64,000 nt of DNA from Hirsutella rhossiliensis (Eukaryota; Ascomycota; Sordariomycetes; Hypocreales; Ophiocordycipitaceae). The notes beneath the pieces were generated by a model. The model was not told where the DNA came from. It saw nothing but the letters and a program-made list of their open reading frames with translations, and ran no database searches. The stretch spans positions 3,906,001-3,970,000 of the forward strand of contig NW_025408669.1 in assembly GCF_020360975.1 (NCBI RefSeq), read 5' to 3'. A program made the position numbers and the translations under genes. How positions within the stretch are numbered: the first letter of the stretch is position 1; each line of letters begins with the position of its first letter. Positions 22,551 to 34,400 of this stretch are shown here, piece after piece.

Positions 22551-25400
22551 AAAGGTATAAGGACTATATTTATATATATTATAGGAATCGCTACAAGGTC
22601 CTCTAGAGTTATCTCTTAGTATCTTATTAAGAGTGCTACTTCCTATATAATAAATTCGTCTTTCTCCGGTCTTATTACCTCTAGAGTTTATTAATTAAAT
22701 AGTCCTTAGGCTAGTTACGTTACGCTAATTATATTAGTTATAAACCTAACTTCCTTTAGTGCTTATTAGACTTTAAGGCACTTATAATCCGATTCTTTAT
22801 AAGTAGGGCAAGTAAGCTTAATTAGTTTAACTTAGCATTCTTCGTTTTATTCTTTAACTTATACTAAAGCTACCGCGAGTTTTCCTTATAGATATTCGAG
22901 GAGGAGTAAACTACTCTTTATATTATCTTCGGCTACTTTTATAACTATTATTATAGCTCTATAAGGTCTTATATTACTCTCTACTTTCTCTAAGGTCTAG
23001 AATTTAGTATTTTCTATACCTTAGGCTATATCTATATATCTCGTGCTAAGTCTCTCGCCTAGTTAGGGAATAAAGTTAATTAGGTAATTTAAAGGGATTA
23101 GGATTCTTTTATATATAATTTCTCCGACGATTTTATCTATAAGTCTATCGAACTTCTTATTTAGATCTACTTTATATCTATAGTATATAGGGATAATCTT
23201 TAAGCTAGTTTTTACTATTCTTATTATCTTAATTTCCTTTATATCCTCTTTAACTCTTTATCTTTTCCCCTTATAGGCATTAATCCCTATTATAGTTATA
23301 TAGATTATCTAATTATATATATCGCTTTATTATATATTATCTATAATTATAATAACCGATATCCTTCCTACTTTTTTTCTTATATCGCTTACTTCTAGAT
23401 TCCTTAGCTTCTACTTATACGGGCTTTTATATCTCTAAAACTAGTCTAGGAAACTAGATTCTCTTTTACTAATAGCCTAATTTAAGTAAGATAGTATAAC
23501 TATAGCTTTAACCTATTTTATAAGTAGTAATATAAAGGAGTCTAGCTATATATCTACCTAGTATATAATAAGCCTTTAAATATATATACCTATTTAAGAA
23601 AACCTATTAGTAAGTACTAAGGGAATTACGCTTTTATTATCTTTTCTTCTAAGGTAAAGAGTCCTATTTACTACTTTATATATTATAAATCCGATCTCGT
23701 AGTCTTAAGAGTATACCTCGTACTTATTAGGGTAGTATCCTTCTTTACTATAATAGAAGTATCTCTTAAGCTAGTTAAAAGCATTAACCTAAAACTACGT
23801 ATATTAATTAGATAAGTAGTAAAATCTAATAGTATTTACGCTACCTTCTTATCTACGACTTAAAGAGTAGCCTCTATTACTAACGCGTCTCTATTCCCTA
23901 TTAAGCTAGTTAAATATCTACTTTTACTAGCGAGTAAGGTTAATCTTTATATCTTTAAAGGCTTTTATTAAGTCTAAGATCTCCTTTATAGGCTATCTAG
24001 GTTTCTTATCTATTTTCTTTAACTCTTTAGGAAGTTTTTCTTCGCCCTCGTTAGATTCGGCTTCCTTTATTACTTCGTTAATTTCCCTAAAGAGCTAGTC
24101 TTTCTTTAGGTTCTTAAGCTTCTAATTATAGACTTTAGATACTATATCTCGTCGCTTAACGTCCTAGCGAGGTGCTAAGTAGTTATTAATTATATAGATA
24201 AGGCTTTTATATAGGAGTTTCGAGATAACTTTAGATATCTTCCTATTTCTCTCTATAACGTTAATAATAAGCTCCTTTAGCATTATATAGTAAATAAAGT
24301 ATAACTAGACTATAGATTCTTTCTAGCCGTCGGGTTATACCTTACGCTATAGGTATAAGTAGAGACTAAGCTATTCTATAACTTCCGTAATAGTCTTAGG
24401 CTTTTTAGTATTATAATAGTCTAAGCGGTCGTTAGCAGTTTCTAGTTATTTAATATTATATACGTAGTAGTATTAAAGGAGTCTCTTTTTTACTTCTTCC
24501 TAGGTAAGTCCGTCTATAAGAATTTTAATAGTAGGGGCTTATATAGAGGAGATATAGACTTTAAGCTAGTCTATTTTATCCTCGTTATAGATACGGTTAA
24601 CGTATATCTCCTATTCGAACTTCTTAAGGAATTTAGTTACGTTTTTACCGTTAAATTTACTAATAGGTAGGAGTCGTAGTTAGCGGAGTCTTCCTATAAG
24701 GTTATCTTAGCTTCTAGCGAGTATATCTCTAAGTCTATTAGCAATCTTATTAATATCTACCTTAATTTTCTTTATATCGCTAGTAGTAGGATTAGATAAT
24801 CCCTCTTAACGGCTAGCGTTTCTAGATATAGTATGCCTATAGATTATAAGGTTACGAAATTTAGAGTTAGAGTTTTCGGAGTTAGAGGATATCTTATTAT
24901 AACTATCTTATTACTTGCTTTCTTATCTATTAGCGGGAGGTAAGCGTTCTCTATAAGCTACCGCGTAGAGGAGAGCTAAGGTTAAGGTTATTAGGGTGTC
25001 CCTCGTTAGTACCTATATTAGTATTATTAGTGCGTATATAAGTAAGAGGTCTCGGTAGGGTTCTAGAACGGTCTAGATTACGCTATTATTATTATTTATA
25101 TCTTTTAAAGCATTATATAAGGATCGTAGTTTCTTAACCGAGTCGCTAGTATTAAGGGTCGTAGCCCCGATAATAAGAGCTTAGGGTTTTTTAGTATTAG
25201 CTTATTGCTTTTCCTTTACTACTAGCGAAGGTATTATCTAATTATTTATTTCCCGGTAAGTCTATCGCCTTATTAGGTCCCTAACTCTAGCTATTAAGGT
25301 AGTTGCTGCTTTAATTATTAAATCCCTAGATTTTATTTTTTCTAAATAGTACCGTCGTCCTTTAGGTATTCTCGGCTTTATAAAGCTACTCGTCGCCGTA
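22550..25400 (-). pseudogene. GypL gag remnant with decayed zinc knuckle
   Basis: The reverse strand has a knuckle reading RYFYYSKEGYYPNKYEVY at about 23720-23775. Restoring Tyr to Cys/His gives CX2CX4HX4C spacing, as expected for a gag nucleocapsid. The upstream part up to the LTR carries the capsid region, too decayed for motif calls. Confidence 0.75.
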
Positions 25401-25441
25401 TAAATAGAACGGAATAACGAGTTCACGCCCTAGAGACTAGT

Positions 25442-25824
25442 TTTAACGGGGATAAGGGTATATACCTAAAGCACGCGTAGTACGTAGCTAAGGATTAGCA
25501 GAGCAATTAACTACGCAATTATCTAATTATCGGTCCTATATATAGCTCTAAGGGCCTTAGGTTATAGATATAAGTCTTAGAGATTTCTTTACTCTATGCC
25601 TCTTTATCTCTACTAGAGTCGCGTAACTAGTAGCCTTTACTTTAAAGGGGAAAAACAAAAATTTAAATTAACTATAATTTTAGAAGATACCTAATTAGAT
25701 AATTAAGGTCTTTATAAAGCCTTTAAGTATACTTCGAAGTAGGTAAGAAGGGGGGGGGGGGGCGCTAGGGGTCTTATCCCTTTAACGGGCTAATATCTAT
25801 AGGGGTGCGATCTTACCTATTAAA
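25442..25824 (-). repeat. GypL 5' LTR (383 bp)
   Basis: Starts TTTAACGGGG and ends CCTATTAAA on the plus strand. The 13 or so consecutive G at about 25751 exceed the run in the other LTR. The stretch next to it on the element side (about 25405-25441) keeps GTTCACGCC, an unusual surviving CpA, where the primer binding site should be. Confidence 0.9.
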
Positions 25825-25828
25825 ATAG

Positions 25829-26411
25829 GTATATAAGCGGATCCTATAAAGATCTAGGCGATCTAAGACTAAGCGGCCCTAACTATATAAATAAGTATAT
25901 AAAGCTTCCTTAGGTTCGCGAACTATTATAGGATATTTATTAAGGGCTTCTCTTATATTATAATACCTTTAAACGAGATTACTAAGAAATAAACTGCCTT
26001 TTATTAAGGGCTTATATAAGAAGCGGCGTTTTATACGCTTAAGGACCTATTCTTATAAGCCTTAGTACTACTTTAGTAGGACTTTAACTAGTCTACGTTA
26101 GTCGAAGTAGACTATAGCGGCTAGGTACTTAAAGGAACGCTCTTTTAAGAGGTAAATAGGTAGAAGTAACTAGTAGCGTTCTACTCTTATAAGCTAACCC
26201 TAGTAGAGTAGAATTACGCTATTTATAATAAGGAGATACTTATAATTATTAGCTACCTTAAATAATAGTAAGTAGAGCTTTAAAGCTATAAGAGCTTTAA
26301 GGTTTTTATAGACTATAAGAACCTTAAGTACTTTATAACCCGCTAGTACCTCTTAAAGCGGTAAGCCTACTAAGTAAAGTATCTTTTATACTTTAACTTC
26401 TTAATTAAGTA
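25829..26411 (+). pseudogene. GypS-C pol, block 2: end of reverse transcriptase and RNase H
   Basis: The frame resumes after GypL with FLRFANYYRIFIKGF (about 25905) and continues to the RNase H tether motif NYAIYNKEILIII (about 26205-26245; family form NYEIYDKEMLAIV). It is interrupted again at 26411 by Cop2. AAGTA at 26407-26411 is the Cop2 TSD. Confidence 0.88.
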
Positions 26412-27108
26412 TATAAAAATATACCTTTATATTCCTATTTTACTATTATAAAGAAATAATAGGCATAGGGAGGCTTTATAGAATAAGCTAGTAAAAAGAG
26501 GCTCTATAATATAGTCTAAGGGAATAACCCTTAAAAGATAAAGACCTCTACTAGATATCTATACCTTCCTCTAGGAAAAGCGGGTTAGGATAAGCCTATC
26601 CTTATAAATAAAAGATTATATAAAATGCATAAGTTAATTACGAGTAGAACGAATACCCTATTGCCTATTTTAGCCTAGCGGTTCCGACGATATCCGCGAT
26701 ACGAGAATAGGTAGGGCATAGAATATTCTAGTTAAATCCACTACTTATACTAGAACCTATAGTCTTACGTTAACTATCACGCTATAATTAGACCACCTAC
26801 TAAGTTAGGAAGATATACTATAGATAGAGCTTTTTAAGCACTATAGAATATACTAGAAAGCTAACTAATTAGTCTACTAGTAGGCGAGCAATAATCTATA
26901 AAAGACGAAGGATTTCCCTAGGAGTAGTAGATAGAATAAGTAAGTTTATAAGCATCCTTTATAACGCTATTCTTTTAATATATTATTTAGCCCCTTATAT
27001 ACTCGTTATAAATTCCGGACGAAATCCTACCTTATAATCCTTCGACCGCTCTTTCCGCTTACGTTATCGATTACCTAATTCTACCCTTATTGCTTATACC
27101 TTCTTATA
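26412..27108 (+). repeat. Cop2 5' LTR (697 bp)
   Basis: Starts TATAAAAATATACC (TG start lost to RIP) and ends CTTCTTATA. It is followed at once by GGTTATAAGCCCGG, the probable primer binding site, which is nearly the same string as after the Cop1 5' LTR. Confidence 0.92.
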
Positions 27109-27299
27109 GGTTATAAGCCCGGCTTCTCTATAAGTCGGGTAATAACTTTAAAATTCTAATACTAACTATACGACCTCGAATTATCTAAAATAGGCTCTAG
27201 GGATAAGTTCGAATTTACTAAACTTAAGGGTAGTTCTAACTATACCTTCTAGGCTATTTAAATATAGGCTCTTTTAGTTAGGGAAAAGCTTTCTACTAC

Positions 27300-30200
27300 T
27301 ATATAGTAAGAAAATTACTCGAAAATAAAAGAAGCACTTACTTTAATTTTTCTTTATATTAAAGATTGTCTTTTAACCTAAATAAAGTATATAATAAATG
27401 CTAAATAGCCGTAGGATAAGTTAAAAAACCTATATAACCTTATTTCCTTTACCTTAAATTACCTACTTATAAAGGAGCTTTTTAATACTTCGGTAGGGGA
27501 TTTAGAATCCTTAGAAGGCTACCTAAATAAGGTAAAAGAGGTATTCGAAGAGCTAAAAGCACGGAATATTATAATTCTAGAAGTAGTTATTATAGCTTAG
27601 ATTTTAAACAGCCTTTCGGGCTCGTTTTCTAGCTATATAACTAATATAACGTAAGCTTATCGAAATAACTTAGAAGCTTTTAATCTAAAGTCTCTCTCTA
27701 GTAGTCTTATAGACGAATTTAAGAGGACTAAGTCTCTAGAAAATCCTCTTAAGTAAGCTTTCTTTACTAAGAAGCCCTAAAAAAAGATAAAAATTATATT
27801 ATAATATACTTACTATAAGAAGAAAGGGTATCTAGTTAAAGATTGCTACTATCTTTACCCGGAAAAGGCCCTTAAAGGCTTTTCTAAAAATTTAAAAAAT
27901 TAAAATAAAGGAATACCTTCTAAGAGGCTTAGAAAACCTTCTATAGAAGGAAATCCTATCGAATTAGACTCTTACGTCGATAAGAAGACGAAAAAACCCT
28001 CTTCTCTATATATATCGGAAGTAGAAAAAATAGAAATCGATAATTAAATAGATAAAGAATCGGAAATCGATTTTTCTATTCCTCCTCTTACCCTTAGAGG
28101 TTATAAAAGCTCCGAAGAAGAAGCAGAGGTATATATCTCTTCGAATATCCTTAAAAAAGCCGTATTTAATAATAGGCAAATAGGACCTTTAAATTCCTCT
28201 CGAATTAAAGACCTTATATATAAGGTAAAAGAGAAGGAAATCCCTTATAAAACCTTAGAGAATAGAAATTTCTATAATTTTCGAACTATCTCTACTAAGG
28301 TTAATTAGGGAAAGGCATCCTATATAATTATTAAAGGCTATAGAGATCTTCTTTTTAGATTTCCGAATAATAAAAGGCTATTTATCTTAAGAAACTACCT
28401 TTTTATACCTAAATTAAGGGTAAATATTATAAGCTAATCGTATTTTAAAAATACTTATACCTTTATTAATAGTAAGGAAATTTTCCTACTAAATAACTAG
28501 GCTAATATTATATTTAAAGGAAAATAGTAAGATAACCTTTATATCTTCTTTTTAGAAATTCCTTTCTTAAAGAAAAAGACATTCCTATATAATATTAATA
28601 GTATAAGGAATAATATAAAGGACCTTAACTTTTATTTATAGTATTTAAGGCTAGGATATATAAGTCTTAAAGCCTTACTAGAAACCTTTAAAAGATATAA
28701 TAAAGATATAACTATCCCTAAGAAGGATATTATAAAAATTAAAGAATGCGAGGCTTATATTAAAGTAAAGGCAACTAATAAAAGGAATAAATCCCTATCT
28801 AATAAGGTATATAATTACCTTAATAGAGTTGCTATTAATATTTAGGGACCTATAAAGACCCCTACTTATAATAAATATACCTCCTTTATATCCTTTTTAG
28901 ATATAAGGATAAGATATTTAGAAATATCTTTAATAAAATCTAAGGTAGAAGGCCTAGATAAATTCTTAGAATATAAAGCCTTTGTTAAAAATAACCGGGA
29001 TAATATTACTATAAAGGAAGTCTTTTCGGATAACGTAAAAGAATTCCTATATAAAATAAAACCCTACTACTTAAGAAAGGGAATTAAATATTATACTAGC
29101 CCTCCTAGGACTCCTAAATTAAACGGAGTAATAGAGAGGATTAATAGGACTATTTTAAATATAGTCTAAGCTATTTTATTTACGGCAAAACTACCTAAAT
29201 ATCTATAAGGAGAAGCTATTCTAATAGCAGCCTATTTATATAATAGGACCCCTTACTTACGAATAAGCTTCTAAACTCTTATAGAGAAGAAGGAAAATAA
29301 ATCTCTAGCCTTAAAAGACTTAGAGAAAATTAAAACCTTCGGAAGTACTATTTATTATAAAAATAAAGACCCCTTAGATAAGCTAGAGATAAGAGCTTAT
29401 AAGGGTATTATTATAGGCTATACTAAAAATGCTTATAAAATATATAACTTTTCGAAAAGAAAGGTAATAATTTCTAGAGATATTATTATCCTAGAAAATA
29501 AATTTATAGAAAATTAAAAGGAAGAAGACCTTAAGGACTTCGACTTTAATACCTTACCTTCTATAAATAAGGTCCTAGATAATTATTTATAAAGGGAACC
29601 TATATATAAAGAAGGCAATAACTCTTCTTTAGAAGAAGAGGAAAATAACCCTCTTATAGAGAAGGAAGATAACCCTTTTATAAAAAAGGGAAATAATCCT
29701 CTTTTAGAAAAGGGATTAAATAAGGACCTAAAAATCCGTATTAATATACCTAAGAAGCTAAACGGATTTTATAAAGACTATATCGTATACCCCGAAATAA
29801 ATACTATATTAAATAGTAAAAGTAAAGATATTATTCTATCTTTACTAGAAAATAAGGATCTTATAGAGCCTAAAACATTTAAATAGGCTATAAATAGCTT
29901 AGAAGCTATAGAATAGAAAAGAGTAATATTTCTAGAAATAAAAGAGCTCTTAAACTAAAATACCTAGGAATTAAAGCCTCTTCCTAGCGATAGGGAGGCC
30001 CTAGGCGGCCGTTAGGTCTATAAAATAAAGCGGGATAATAATAATATATTATTAAATATAAAGCCCGCTACGTAGTATACGGACTCTATTAGAATGCTAC
30101 TTATAATAGCTATTTCTAATAATTATACTCTACTATAATACGATATAAAAAATACCTTTATATATACCTAAATAGATATAGATATTTATATAAAAATCCC

Positions 30201-30728
30201 TATAGGCTACGAAGAGCTAATACTTAAAGACTAGTTTAATAAAAACTAGTATAAGTATAATATTAGCTATTTATAGTTTCTAAAGCTATATAAAAAAAAA
30301 AGGCTAGTAGCAAAATTAAAGAAAGTATTATACGGCCCTAAATAAAGCCTAAAGCTCTAGTATAACTATTTTAGCTCTATATTAGCTAACATAGGATTTT
30401 CGGCCCTTCCTATAGATAAAGGGGTATTTATAAATACGTAATATAAAATTGCGATAGTAATCTACGTAGATAACCTCTTAATAATAGGGCCTAATAGAGG
30501 TATAATAAATAGTCTACTTAAAAAAGTAGTAGATTATATAAAGGTTTAGCCTCTAAGCGAACTAAAAGACTTCTTAGGAATATATATAATTATAAACTAA
30601 AGTAGAAAGGAGATATTTATATCCTAGGAAAAATATACTTATAATAAAATACGAGAATATAATAAAGAAGGCTTAGGGACTTTTAATACGCCTACTATAG
30701 TAAGAGTAAAGCTTAAAAAGGCTACTAT
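27300..30728 (+). pseudogene. Cop2 gag-pol, 5' part: gag, zinc knuckle, protease, integrase, most of reverse transcriptase
   Basis: One plus-strand frame stays mostly open for 3.4 kb, unusually mild RIP for this window. Gag runs to a knuckle now reading YTYYKKKGYLVKDCYYLYPE (about 27805-27865; one Cys survives). Integrase shows RLGYISLKALLE (about 28650), a catalytic-core FLDIRIRYLEI (about 28900), NVKEF (about 29035) and TPKLNGVIERINRTI (about 29110-29160). Reverse transcriptase has YVDNLLIIG at 30463-30490 (YVDDL, D to N). An acidic, Lys/Glu/Asn-rich linker lies at about 29510-29730. The frame ends where Cop1-b is inserted. Confidence 0.9.
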
Positions 30729-31214
30729 TATCGCGAAGCGTGGCCTGATTTCGTAGTTCTTAGAGATATCCCTTAGTATAAGGGACTAAGGAAGCTAAAA
30801 ACACCCGGTATAAAAGAAGGAAGAAGGAGCTAAAAAGAGGTATAGAAAGGAGGGTAGGGGTATAAGGGGAAGCAGAAGTAGCGATAGCTTCCTATAGAGG
30901 TAGCGAGAGATAAGACGGATAGGCCGGCAACGGCTAGAAAGGAAGGGAAAAACCGGTAAAAAGCTTAGTAGTCGAAAGGACATTAGTAGCTCCTTTAAGC
31001 AGGATCTTCTTTATTAATTAAGATGCTAGACGGGTATAAAGAGGGGCGTTAGATAGAGGAAAGAAGGATAATTAAGGCAATATAATAATCACTCCCCTAC
31101 CTTTATTACTACTCCCGTAAGAATTATATCTCTCTGCCCTGCCTATCCGACCCCTTACTTTTAATTTCACCTTCGTATATTTTTTATATACTTCTTATAT
31201 CTCTCTTCGCGAGA
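30729..31214 (+). repeat. Cop1-b 5' LTR (486 bp)
   Basis: Starts TATCGCGAAGCG and ends CTCTTCGCGAGA. GTTATAAGCCCGGGAGG follows (31215 onwards), the probable primer binding site region. Confidence 0.92.
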
Positions 31215-31439
31215 GTTATAAGCCCGGGAGGAATAGTATTCCTATACCTTCCGGCTGCTATAAAAGGCACCTTTCTTATATCCCTCGTAGCTTCCTTTTA
31301 CCCCTTTTACTAGAAAAGCCGATTTTAACCGACTTTTCTACCTTTCCCCGCAATAATAATAAAAATCGACTCCTCTACCGTCCCTACGGTCTATAGGACG
31401 ATTCTTATAAAGCCCTAAGATTAGGATAAGTAGGTAAAG

Positions 31440-34400
31440 GAGCTACGGGCTCGTATAAATAGAACTATCTATAATTTAGTCTTCTTTAATAAGCAGGACC
31501 CTCTTAAGCCCCCTCTTCGTCCTAGGGCAACAGACTTTATAAAGGGAGCTACCCTCTTCTCCGAGCTAACCTCTATATAATAGAGAGCTTTTTCTGCTAC
31601 CTTAGGTAACTACGAGAGTCACCGTAAGGAATACCTTTACGAGACGAAGCTACTAACTGCTATACGCACGGCGATAACGGAATCCGTTAGTGCTATAAAG
31701 CTAATCTCTCTTCGAGAGGAAGAGACTCTTAGGCAGTAGCTTTTAAAGCTCGAGACCTCGATAGCTCCATCGAGGGGCTATATAACTAACCGTATTAGGA
31801 AGACCTATACGGTATATCTAGGAGCCTTCTCTGCTAAAAACCTACTAGCTTCGTTATAGCTAGCTACGTAGGAAGAAATCCTTAAGGAAGCTAACTAATA
31901 CTTCCTTATAGAAGCTCTTTCCGGCTAGTAGCTATAGGATATATCTCTGCTAATAAAGCCTATTAATAACGGTTACTTAACTATCTTTCGAGAAGCTAGC
32001 TAGGAACTAGACGAAGAGGCTGCTAGAGTATAATAGTAAGTAGTCTTATTCCTTCGTAGCTAGCACTTGACCTAGACGGCTCGACCTGCTGCCCTAGTAA
32101 CTGCTGCAGCCCCTATTGCTACGGCTCCCGCTGCTACTGCTGCGGCTATTGCTCCTTTGGCTCCTCCTCCCTCGAGAGCCTTAACCCCGTCTTTAACGGC
32201 TGCCCCGGTCCCGGCTCCGCCTCTTACTCCGGGCCCAGCCCCGGTCCCGTTAGTTAGACCGGCCCGACTAGTCCCTTAATAGACCTTTTAGTCCGTTAGT
32301 AGAAAAATCAGGGAACTAGTCGAAATCGAACCTCGTTAATATTAGCAATAAGGGGTAAAAAGGGGGGGTTTTTAAGTAGACCTTCCGGACTAGGACGAGG
32401 ATTCCTCGAAGAAACGTACGAGGAGGAATCGACCTACCTACTAAGCATGCAAAAAGCCCTATCGGCTAGAAGACTGCTAGTAGGTCTTCGAGGAAAACCG
32501 ACCTAAAGGAATTAACCCTTTAAAGAGGCTACGAGAAATAGTATAATAGTCTCTTAAGGAGGACCCCTCGTTATAGAAGAAGATAGATAAGATTCGGGTT
32601 ACTAAGAAATAGCAACTAACGCCGCTGCCCTTATTCGAGCTATAAATTCGAGGAAAAATCGTTAGTATAGTAAATCCGGCCTTTATCTTCCCTACGGATT
32701 AATAAGGCTAAGACTAACCGTTAGAGCCCTCCGATTATCCCCTACGAAAATCAGCTATCCTTAACTTTAGTGCTTCCCTCGATATCTATAATATACTCTT
32801 ACGATTCCGGTCCTTTAAGAAGGCACGGAGGAAATACCTTATTGCCGGGGAATTAACCGTACGAATAGAGGGATATAGAAGGGTAAATTTCACGATAAAA
32901 TTACCTAACGGATCTATACGAATTCTTCGAAGAAAAAGGGTAGCTTTTTGCCCTCGATTTTTAACGAGCTTAATTTCCTTCCGCCTTCTTTAAGAGGAAG
33001 GAATCTTCTAGGATACGACGTCTAAGCCTACGAGGCTAGTCTAGAAGAATTAGACGATTAGGCTTATCGAGGAAAAATTCGGTTAATTTATTCTCGAATT
33101 CCGACCTATCCTTAGGAATAAACTACTTAAGAAGTTAGCTTTCCCTGCTAGGAGGATAGGATCTAAGGACCCTCTTCTAGCAGCCTAAGGAGACGGTCTT
33201 CTTTAGTACGTACGACTTAGTTACCTAGGCCCCCTAACTTTATATAAGCTAGGCTAATAATAGGGCGTACGAATAAGGGGCCTAAAGACCGTCGAATGCG
33301 AATACTACGGCTAAGGGAAGACTAGGAGACGAATTTCTAGACGGACCCTAATACGACCGGACTAGCTATATAAGGAAATTTAGGTCGACTAGACCGACGT
33401 CTCTAGGGATTAGGAAAGCTTTGTTAGGGTAATGTTTTTTATAGACGCCTTTTTAAGGATAGTTTTCCCCTATTTCTTACGGACCTACCTAAGTAAGTAT
33501 AACTAGTTTACCCTCTAGGACTTCGTTAACTAGATAAAATCCTACTTTAGCTACGAGGTAAAGAAGATACGGTCTAATAGAGAGCTATTTACGAAGGATA
33601 TCTTAAATTAGCTTCGAAAAAGGGGCATTCTACCCCTCCTATTAGCACCGAATACCTAGGCCTAGAACGGAGGGGCAGAAAGATTAAGGGGTGCTATAAT
33701 AGAAAGGGCCCGTACGATAAGACTTACTATAAAGCTTCTATACGACCTTTAAAGGGAAGTCGTTAAGACCGCCTATTACCTTTAGAACCGGACCCCTAGG
33801 GACCCTAAGGACCCTAGGGAACTAAACTAAGGAATAGACTAGAAATCCCCCCTCGAGCTCTTTACGAAGAAGAGGGCCTCGCTAGCCTACCTTTATGCCT
33901 ACGGCTATAAGGCATACGGAATAACTACCGATATATAGCTAAAAAGGAAGAAGAAAAGAAAGCTTAATCCTAGAGCCTTTATTAGTTACCTCGTTAGTTA
34001 TAATTCTATAAATATCTTCCGGATCTAGATTCCTCTTTTATAGAAGGTTATTTCGACTAGGGATATAATTTTTAACGAATCTAGCTTCTTCGACGGAAAG
34101 AGGGATTAATAGCCCCTCTTACTCTCTTAACGTTAGCTAATTTAAAAGATTTAAATCCCCCCTTCCTAATAGTCTTAAGAAGAGGTCCTAGATAAGGAAA
34201 TAGAAGAAGAAACCGATATTAAAGTAGTCGAGGATAACGCCGACTTTAAAGAAGAGGAAGCTACTAGATTAGATAATCTAGACGAAGAAGGAGACTATAG
34301 GAAAGCGGTAGAGCTAGAATACGCCTACCTCCCTACGCCTCCTCTTATAGAATAAGAAGAAGATCTAGAAGCAGCTTTTTTAGTTAGTCTTTTAGTCTCG

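Larger units (their letters stand above)
13321..25824 (-). mobile_element. GypL: oversized (12.5 kb) Ty3/Gypsy element with extra genes
   Basis: LTRs of 381 bp (13321-13701) and 383 bp (25442-25824) bound it. They begin TTTAACGGG and end CCCGTTAAA or its RIP variant. Orientation is minus: the purine tract CTAGGGAGGAG (reverse complement of about 13702-13712) touches the left LTR, and gag, protease, reverse transcriptase, RNase H and integrase follow one another from right to left. Pol ends near 18000. The remaining 4.3 kb to the 3' LTR holds two more decayed ORFs in divergent orientation. It is split by no other element. Confidence 0.88.
13317..25828. repeat. TSD ATAG flanking GypL
   Basis: ATAG at 13317-13320 and again at 25825-25828. 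The unbroken paralogue in GypS-A (about 2120-2140, reverse strand) has this site once, which proves the insertion point. The duplication is 4 bp, against 5 bp for the other elements here. Confidence 0.85.
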
